A stretch of DNA of 64,000 nucleotides from Tillandsia leiboldiana (Eukaryota > Streptophyta > Magnoliopsida > Poales > Bromeliaceae): contig CM055076.1 of assembly GCA_029204045.2 (NCBI GenBank), positions 10,206,069 to 10,270,068 on the forward strand, read 5' to 3'. Numbering within the stretch: position 1 is the stretch's first letter; each line of letters begins with the position of its first letter. The translations under genes and the position numbers were made by a program. Below, piece after piece: positions 56,683 to 64,000 of this stretch. The notes under the pieces were generated by a model that saw nothing but the letters and a program-made list of their open reading frames with translations, did not search any database and had not been told where the DNA came from.

Positions 56683-59681
56683 TGTCACGCCCCGGGGGTT
56701 TTGTTTTAGCGGAAACGAATCATAAGAGTTGAATATTTGACGTGTAAAATTTTTGTTTTAAAAAAAAGAACCCCTCTTCCCCGGCACGTGCCCAGACCCG
56801 CCGCATATACAGGATCACTCTACAAACGGACAGAGTCTCCCCTGTATATGCACGGCGTCGCGGTTTGTACAATGTTCAATAATGAGGAAACATTCAATCA
56901 CAACAATCCACTTCATACAACCATTCACAATATACTGAATTTACTCACGGCCGATTAGTTTGAAAGGATAAAACCCACGGTTGTTGAAACGGCGCCCACC
57001 CGGCACCCATGTTTTGAAAACCGTTTTTGAAAGCAACATAAACTCAGAGTTTTGAAAACAGTGCCCACACGACACTTAGGTTTTGAAATCCATTTTCGCA
57101 AAAGCAACATAAACCCAGGGTTTTGAAAACAGTGCCCACACGGCACTTAGGTTTTGAAATAATAGTTTTCGCAATCCGTTCCTTTGTTTGCTATTTTATT
57201 TTCCAAAGCGGCCCACAGAAATATAAAGAGGAATAGACAATCCAATTGTCACCGTACCAACATCCACACCGACCCCACGAGGGTATCGAGAACCATCCAC
57301 AGTCTACAAATAATAAATGGAATGTGAAAGTAAAGAGTAAAATACTGTTCCGGTCTCCTGAGACCCAACACCTCTAGCCGTGGCCTCACCGTCGCCTAAC
57401 TCTCCCCCCTGTAGGACCCTGTCGCAAAGTGGGAAGTCAGCGACTAAACAAAAATGATAATAATAATGCAGGTAAAGAAAACGTCCAACCGTAGTCTATC
57501 CGGAGCAACCACCCCTCCCCCCCCCGCAAGGGAAAAGTAGAATCAAACACCTGTAAACCTGCAATACCCGATCCCGTCGGACAACTAAACCGACGAATCG
57601 CACCGCGCCCAAGTCGGACAACTAAACCGAATGGGTTGCACCGCTCCCACGTCGGACAACTAAACCGACGGGTCGCACCGCTCACACTTTGGCGCATACA
57701 TGCCCCACAACTAAAGAGGCCCCACGCCGTCCTGTGGGTATACACGGGTCATGGACCACTTTTCCGGAAAAGCACACCCTTTGCGGTGGCCAAACCGCGG
57801 GTGCGCGTGTTGCAGCCGAGCATAGTAACCGTGAACCATATATATATATATATATATCAATGTATGAACCGTATGAAATAACATATACATATCCGTGCAT
57901 GAGAACTATATGAAACAGTATATATATATTCACAGCATACTCCTATACGTGCATGAGAGCGACATGAAACAATATGTATGTCTAATCACGAGCACCGTAA
58001 AGCCATAACGAATAAATGATGCCTCCCTACCAGGTTAAACCCAAGTACACTTATGGATGACCCCGTCCACCATGATAGAATTAAATGTTAAGACTTAAGA
58101 GTAAAAACCCACCTTTACGAGCGATGAACAATGCGCTACCCCCCGTGTCCCGGTGCGCTCCACAAAACTACAAAAAGATCCACCGGGAAGAAGTCAGCGA
58201 CTACCCAACATAAAACAAGGAACAAGAACACATATTCGGGTCCCGTCGTGGAACGGGCTCTCGGGTTCGACGGCGGCGGCGGCGGCCGAGTCGGAACCCG
58301 AGGCGGCGGCCGAGTCGGAAACCCGAGGCGGCGGCCGAGTCGGAACCCGAGGCGGCGGCGACCGTGCTGCCGCGGTGGCCGCACGCGTATCAGGCTCCGT
58401 GCGGTGTGAAGCCCACACGGCTCCCTGACCGCAGCGGCGCCCAGGTCCAGCACGGGCGCCCAGGCCGCACGCACGGGCTGCCCTGCGCGGCGCCCAGCCC
58501 GCACGCACGGGCGGCCCCGCGCGGCGCCCAGGCTCCGCGCGGGCGCCCAGCCCGCACGCACGGGCGACCCCGCGCGGCGCCCAGGCCCGCGCGGGTGCCA
58601 GACCCGCACGCACGGGCGACCCCGCGCGGCGCCCAGGCCCGCGCGGGTGCCAGACCCGCACGCACGGGCGACCCCGCGCGGCGCCCAGGCTCCGCGCGGG
58701 CGCCCAGCCCGCACGCACGGGCGACCCCGCGCGGCGCCCAGGCCCGCGCGGGTGCCAGGCCCGCGCGGGTGCCAGACCCGCACGCACGGGCGACCCCGCG
58801 CGGCGCCCAGGCTCCGCGCGGGCGCCCAGCCCGCACGCACGGGCGACCCCGCGCGGCACCCAGGCCCGCGCGGGTGCCAGACCCGCATGCACGGGCGACC
58901 CCGCGCGGCGCCCAGGCCCGCGCGGCTGCCAGACCCGCACACCCGGTGCCCTAGCCCTGCGCGCAAGGGCGCCTCGCGACGGCGGTGGTGCGGCCGGCCG
59001 GGGGAAACCGTCTTCCCCCCTTCCCGTGCGACGATCCGGAAGAAAACCCTAGCTAAAAAAAATAAAAACTCACCGAACCAAAGCGCCTCCGACTCGCCGA
59101 TGAAGAGGGAGGGAGAGACGAGGATTATCCCGTTCTTGCGTGCCCGGTTCCGGAGGTGTGCGGTGTTCTTCCCGTTCCTCGATTGTTCCGCCGCGGTTCC
59201 TCGCGCCGATCGGATGGGAAGAGGAGGGTTAGGGAGGGGCGGTTTCTTCCTTCTTCACGTCGCGATGTAACAGGGGTGAGAGGAACGGTAGGGGGGCTAA
59301 AACTGAACCTATACCAACCAATTAAAAGAAAAACCGCCCGTACACGGGAACTTAACCCTAAGCCCCAAAAAGCAATTCAATCTCGGCGAAATGAGTTTGG
59401 GTGCGAACCTGGGTCCGGTCCGCCTCGAAGAATGTGTAAGTCGCCTGAACTGCTGCCAACTTCCGGAATTTATTCTGGGAGATTCCGGGGTCAGAATCCA
59501 GAACCGATTTCGCCCCCGTTTTCCATTTCGCGAGCTCTATTGTCTAAAAATACCCGCGAGCCCCGGCAGTCTGCCCAGAGATAAAGAAAAATAATTCACC
59601 CCCGGACCCCTTAGTCGAAAAGCGGATTAACAAGAATTTAAAAGAAGGTCTAGAAAGACAAATAAAGCCGCGGTTATTACA
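56683..59681 (-). repeat. G3 3' LTR (2999 bp)
   Basis: On the minus strand TGTAATAACCGCGG...CCCCGGGGCGTGACA. Contains a (TA)n run (57838-57857) and a GC-rich tandem array. ORFs within are low-complexity. Confidence 0.9.
58440..58935 (-). repeat. 52 bp GC-rich tandem array in G3 LTR
   Basis: About nine copies, marked by GCACGCACGGGC at roughly 52 bp intervals, with variants of a few more or fewer bases. Extremely CpG-rich. A second repeat of GGCGGCGGCCGAGTCGGAAC lies just left (58280-58350). Confidence 0.8.
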
Positions 59682-59717
59682 CCACTCACCTCTAAAAACG
59701 AGTTTCGTCCTCGAAAC
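59682..59717 (-). other. G3 polypurine tract
   Basis: AGAGGTGAGTGG (minus strand) directly before the LTR, preceded by GTTTCGAGGACGAAACTCG, the motif shared with G1 and G2. Confidence 0.75.
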
Positions 59718-62700
59718 TCAAACCCGGGTGGTGGTGAAGAGGTCGGGGTAGCACTCCCTCATCTTAGATTCCAGCTCCCATGTTGCTTCTCGTTCTTCCT
59801 GGTTGCTCCAGAGCACCTTCACGTAGGGGATGACTCGGTTCCGCAGTGCTTTGTTTTCTCTTGCTAGGATACGCACGGGGGTCTCCTCGAAGCTTAGATC
59901 CTCCTTGAGCTCGAATGTGGAGACGTCCAACACGTGTGACGGGTCGGATAGGTATTTCCGGAGCATGGACACGTGGAAGACGTTGTGGACCCGGTCGAGA
60001 TTAGGGGGTAGGGCAAGGCGGTACGCCACTGGGCCTATGCGCTCCAAGATCTCAAAAGGCCCCACAAACCGTGGGCTCAACTTGCCCTTCAGCCCGAAAC
60101 GCTTGATCCCTCTGGATGGCGAGACCCGTAAGAACACGTGTTCCCCCACTTGAAATTCCAAATCGCGGCGCCGTCGGTCTGCGTAGCTCTTCTGTCGGCT
60201 TTGGGCGGTCAGTAACCGCCGCCTGATGAGGCGCACCTTCTCCTCAGTCTCATCCACCAAGTTGGGTCCCAGGAATTTCCGTTCCCCTAAGTCGTCCCAA
60301 CAGATCGGGGATCGGCAGCGTCTCCCATACAAAGCTTCGTAGGGTGCCATCTGGATGCTGGCCTGGTAGCTATTGTTGTAGGCGAATTCCACGAGGGGTA
60401 GGTAGCGCGCCCAACCGACTCCCCAGTCAAGTACACAGGCGCGCAGCAGGTCCTCGAGGGTCTGAATCACTCGCTCCGACTGTCCGTTCGTCTGAGGGTG
60501 GAAAGCTGTGCTGAAGTGTAGCTTGGTCCCCAGGGCTTGCTGTAGACTTTGCCAAAACTTCGAGACGAAGCGGGTGTCTCTATCCGAGGTGATCGATGCC
60601 GGCACTCCGTGCAGTCTCACGATCTCGCTGAGGTAGACTTGAGCCAACTGCTCTCTGGTCCAGGTTGTGTGGATGGGTAGGAAATGAGCTGCCTTGGTTA
60701 GCCGGTCCACAATGACCCAGATCGAGTCGTGCCCCTGCTGTGAACGTGGGAACCCGGTGACGAAGTCCATAGTGATCTGATCCCACTTCCACATCGGCAC
60801 CGGTAAGGGCTGTAATTTTCCTGCAGGCCGCTGATGCTCTGCTTTTATCTGCTGGCATACCAGGCAGTGAGCTACGTGTCGTGTCACATCCGCCTTCAAC
60901 TTGGGCCACCAGAAGGTCTGCTTGAGGTCCCTGTACGTCTTCGTGCCCCCCGGATGCGCCGCATAAGGGGCGCGGTGTGCCTCTGTCAGAATCTCCTCCT
61001 TCAATTCCGGCGAATCCGGTACACAGAAACGCCCACGGAACCGCAAGACACCGTCACTTCCCACTGCAAAGTCGTTCTCCTGGTTCGGGTGGATCTTGTC
61101 TCGCACGAGCTGTAAGTGCGGGTCCGTCAGTTGTCCTTCTCGGATTTTCTCAAAAAACGTCGGCTTGACCACCAACGCCGTCAGTCGAGCAACAGTGCCC
61201 GCCGATACCACCTCCAACCTCAGTCGCGAGAATTCCGCGATCAGGGTGCTCTGCTCAGTTATCGCGCGTGCCGGCGTCTCCTCCGGTTGCCCCTTCCTGC
61301 TTAAAGCGTCCGCCACCACGTTTGCCTTCCCGGGGTGGTATTGGATTGTTAGATCGTAATCCTTCAACAATTCAAGCCACCGCCTCTGCCGCAAATTTAG
61401 CTCCTTTTGGGTGAACAGATACTTGTGACTTTGGTGGTCTGAAAAGACGTTACAGTGGACACCAAAGAGGTAGTGTCTCCATAACTTTAGAACGAAGACC
61501 ACTGCAGCCAGTTCCAAATCATGAATCGGGTAGTTCTTTTCGTAATCCTTCAGCTGCCTGGATGCATAGGCTATTACTTTCCCCTGTTGCATCAAAACAC
61601 CCCCAAGTCCGATTCTCGATGCGTCGCAGTACACTTCATAATCCTCTCCGGGCGTGGGTAGTACAAGAATAGGCGCCCTGGTTAGCCTCCTTTTAAGTTC
61701 TTGGGCGAGAGTAGTGCTAGGATGGGTGACCCCCTGGGAAGTCCTCCTTTTAAGTTCTTCGAAGCTCTCTTGGCACTTAGCCGTCCATAGAAACTTTTCC
61801 CCTTTCTTGGTCAACCGGTTTAAAGGGGCCGCAATCTTCGAGAAACCCTCGACGAAGCGTCTATAATATCCCGCCAGTCCCAAGAAGCTGCGGATCTCCG
61901 TCACTGTCGTCGGTGGTTGCCAGTCGATCACCGATTCCACCTTCTTGGGGTCCACAGCGATCCCCTCTGCCGAGATCACGTGCCCTAGGAAACCCACCTC
62001 TCGTAGCCAGAATTCACACTTCTTGAGCTTCGCGAACAGCCTCTGTTCCCTGAGGGTTTGGAGAATCGTTCGTAAGTGGTCCTCGTGCTCCTCGTCGGTA
62101 GATGAATAGATCAGGATGTCGTCGATGAAGACCACTACGAACCGGTCCAAGAAAGGTCTGAAGATCCGGTTCATCATGTCCATGAAGACGGCGGGGGCGT
62201 TCGTAAGTCCGAACGGCATAACCGTGAACTCGTAGTGGCCGTACCGGGTCCGGAAGGCGGTCTTTGGGATATCTTCGTTCCGAACCCGGAGCTGGTGGTA
62301 GCCCGATTGCAGGTCGATCTTTGAGAACACCGTTGCTCCTCGCAGCTGGTCGAAGAGGTCGTCAATTCTGGGCAGGGGGTACTTATTCTCCACAGTAACC
62401 TTGTTTATCCCCCTGTAGTCGATGCAGAGGCGCAGGCTTCCGTCTTTCTTCCGTACAAAGAGCACTGGTGCCCCCCCCCCAGGGTGACACACTCGGTCTG
62501 ATAAATCCTTTGTCCAAGAGGTCCTCCAGTTGCGCCTTAAGCTCCTTTAACTGTGCGAAGGCCATTCGGTAGGGCGCCTTTGTGATTGGTTGGGTACCCG
62601 GTACGAGTTCGATAGGAAAAACCACCTCTCGTTCAGGGGGTACCCCGGGCAGTTCCGTCGGGAAGACATCGGGGAAGTCCCTCACCACCGCAAAGTCTGA

Positions 62701-62992
62701 AGGTGTCGCCGCGGGTCGTGTCACCAGGTCCACCGAGGCCAGGTAGGCCACGCACCCGCCTTCCACCAATCTTCTAGCCCTCGCCGATGAGATTATTGCT
62801 GGGAAGGAAATGCTCTTACACGCCAGGTACATATTCTCAGGAAAGCTCGGCTCTTGCAATTGTACCATCCGCTTCTCACAATCGATGAGCACTTGGTACA
62901 ATGAGAGCCAATCCATGCCCAGCACTACGTCATACTCCTTCAGGGGGGTTACCACCAAATCCCCTGGACAAGCCAGTCGCCCTAGACTCTGC
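59718..62992 (-). pseudogene. pol: G3 pol: protease end, RT, RNase H, integrase, chromodomain (one frameshift)
   Basis: The frame enters without a start codon at the protease C-terminus (EYDVVLGMDWL) and runs into RT (SVSPWG). A run of ten C (62471-62480) shifts the frame; from there to 59718 the frame is open (about 920 codons): RT with FIDD, RNase H (YCDASRIGLGGVLMQ), integrase HHCC (HPGGTKTYRDL to CLVCQQIK), DDE core (MDFVTGFP, SDRDTRF, NGQSERVIQ) and a C-terminal chromodomain (KVLWSNQEEREATWE), typical of Del/Tekay chromoviruses. An in-frame 57 bp insertion with 5S rRNA sequence lies between RT and RNase H. The C-run could be a sequencing error. Confidence 0.88.
61686..61759 (+). other. 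5S rRNA fragment with 17 bp duplication inside G3 pol
   Basis: CCTCCTTTTAAGTTCTT occurs at 61686-61702 and 61743-61759. Between them, overlapping both, 61700-61746 matches plant 5S rRNA (CTTGGGCGAGAGTAGT, CTAGGATGGGTGACC, GGGAAGTCCTC) with about two differences. Net gain 57 bp, 19 codons, frame kept. Confidence 0.85.
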
Positions 62993-63157
62993 TAACATGC
63001 AACGAACCCCCCCCATCGAGAGCAAAGGACCCAAGCTCGTTTCCCCCCCTCGATCACTTGCGTCCTACTCTACTATAATCTATCCATTCCATTCCTTTGT
63101 AGTTAAGTGAGGTATTCCTGTGGACGTCGGCACCAATTGTTGTGATTGAAAGCTAAG
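62993..63157 (-). other. G3 leader remnant where gag should be
   Basis: Only about 165 bp separate the primer binding site from the protease end; gag and the DSG part of protease, normally over 1 kb, are missing. No ORF. Confidence 0.75.
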
Positions 63158-63169
63158 GCTCTGATACCA
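63158..63169 (-). other. G3 primer binding site
   Basis: TGGTATCAGAGC on the minus strand, eight bases after the LTR end. Confidence 0.87.
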
Positions 63170-63177
63170 TCTTAGTC

Positions 63178-64000
63178 TGTCACGCCCCGGGGGTTTTGTT
63201 TTAGCGGAAACGAATCATAAGAGTTGAATATTTGACGTGTAAAATTTTTGTTTTAAAAAAAAGAACCCCTCTTCCCCGGCACGTGCCCAGACCCGCCGCA
63301 TATACAGGATCACTCTACAAACGGACAGAGTCTCCCCTGTATATGCACGGCGTCGCGGTTTGTACAATGTTCAATAATGAGGAAACATTCAATCACAACA
63401 ATCCACTTCATACAACCATTCACAATATACTGAATTTACTCACGGCCGATTAGTTTGAAAGGATAAAACCCACGGTTGTTGAAACGGCGCCCACCCGGCA
63501 CCCATGTTTTGAAAACCGTTTTTGAAAGCAACATAAACTCAGAGTTTTGAAAACAGTGCCCACACGACACTTAGGTTTTGAAATCCATTTTCGCAAAAGC
63601 AACATAAACCCAGGGTTTTGAAAACAGTGCCCACACGGCACTTAGGTTTTGAAATAATAGTTTTCGCAATCCGTTCCTTTGTTTGCTATTTTATTTTCCA
63701 AAGCGGCCCACAGAAATATAAAGAGGAATAGACAATCCAATTGTCACCGTACCAACATCCACACCGACCCCACGAGGGTATCGAGAACCATCCACAGTCT
63801 ACAAATAATAAATGGAATGTGAAAGTAAAGAGTAAAATACTGTTCCGGTCTCCTGAGACCCAACACCTCTAGCCGTGGCCTCACCGTCGCCTAACTCTCC
63901 CCCCTGTAGGACCCTGTCGCAAAGTGGGAAGTCAGCGACTAAACAAAAATGATAATAATAATGCAGGTAAAGAAAACGTCCAACCGTAGTCTATCCGGAG
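63178..64000 (-). repeat. G3 5' LTR, 3' end portion
   Basis: 823 bp, apparently identical to 56683-57505; continues beyond the window. Confidence 0.92.

Larger units (their letters stand above)
56683..64000 (-). mobile_element. G3: Tekay-like Ty3/gypsy element, gag-less, youngest insertion
   Basis: Minus-strand order: 5' LTR (from beyond 64000 to 63178), primer binding site, short leader, pol from the end of protease to chromodomain, polypurine tract, 3' LTR (59681-56683). LTR segments 56683-57505 and 63178-64000 look identical over 823 bp. Gag and the catalytic part of protease are absent. It is inserted into C4's 3' LTR; left flank ATAAT. Confidence 0.92.

Noticed and set aside
57838..57857. 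(TA)n run as a promoter TATA box of G3
   Set aside because: It is a simple microsatellite about 1.8 kb from the LTR 5' end, beyond the GC-rich array; no supporting promoter context.
58136..58966. Long Arg/Ala/Gly-rich ORFs on both strands in the G3 LTR
   Set aside because: They are translations of the 52 bp GC-rich tandem array, which lacks stops in most frames; no domain or start context.

Overview
The window is a stack of nested LTR retrotransposons with no recognisable host gene. The families present (Sirevirus-like Ty1/copia elements with an env-like third ORF, Del/Tekay-like Ty3/gypsy elements with 3 kb LTRs and a chromodomain, and a Cassandra TRIM carrying 5S rRNA sequence) are typical of vascular plants. 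This points to repeat-rich heterochromatin of an angiosperm with a fairly large genome. I label the copia copies C1-C4, the gypsy copies G0-G3 and the TRIM CAS.

Layout. 1-9247: C1 (minus strand; its 3' LTR lies off the left edge), inserted into a gypsy LTR fragment, G0 (9248-10574, minus). 10575-11148: CAS, two 177 bp LTRs. 11149-19722: G1 (plus), a gypsy element with a nearly open gag, a collapsed pol and LTRs of about 3.1 kb; its 5' LTR lacks the first 486 bp at the CAS junction. 19723-28040: C2 (minus), whose env-like region is cut by G1 and which carries the only fully open gag-pol (1705 codons). 28041-45664: G2 (plus), a gag-remnant-only gypsy element with LTRs of about 3.4 kb. Its 5' LTR is cut by C2 and its 3' LTR is split by C3 (32935-44214, minus), which is complete with a perfect GAGAT target duplication. 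45665-46282: about 0.6 kb not matched elsewhere in the window. 46283-56682: C4 (plus), an older, diverged Sirevirus-like copy. 56683-64000: G3 (minus), a gag-less Tekay-like element inserted in C4's 3' LTR; its second LTR runs off the right edge. A 100-N assembly gap lies inside C3.

How the parts relate. C2 encodes Gag, protease, integrase, RT and RNase H in one frame. C1 and C3 share one 628 bp deletion, filled by about 66 bp of foreign sequence, that removes protease, the integrase zinc-binding region and the first integrase catalytic Asp. They look like a non-autonomous subfamily mobilised in trans. All four copia copies carry between pol and the env-like ORF a cassette that mirrors the LTR promoter: an array of CCGG-centred palindromes spaced about 20 and 40 bp apart, a TATA box, a CT-rich leader and a predicted 378-386 nt intron ending just before the env-like ATG. 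This suggests the env-like ORF has its own promoter and is the most interesting system here.

Gypsy elements G1 and G2 are also non-autonomous. G3 has a near-complete pol with one frameshift in a C-run and an in-frame 57 bp insertion made of a 5S rRNA fragment plus a 17 bp duplication. LTR comparison by eye (G3 apparently identical over 823 bp; C3 about 6 differences in 1339; G1 about 32 in 2595; G2 about 22 in 887; C4 about 28 in 1107) agrees with the nesting order.
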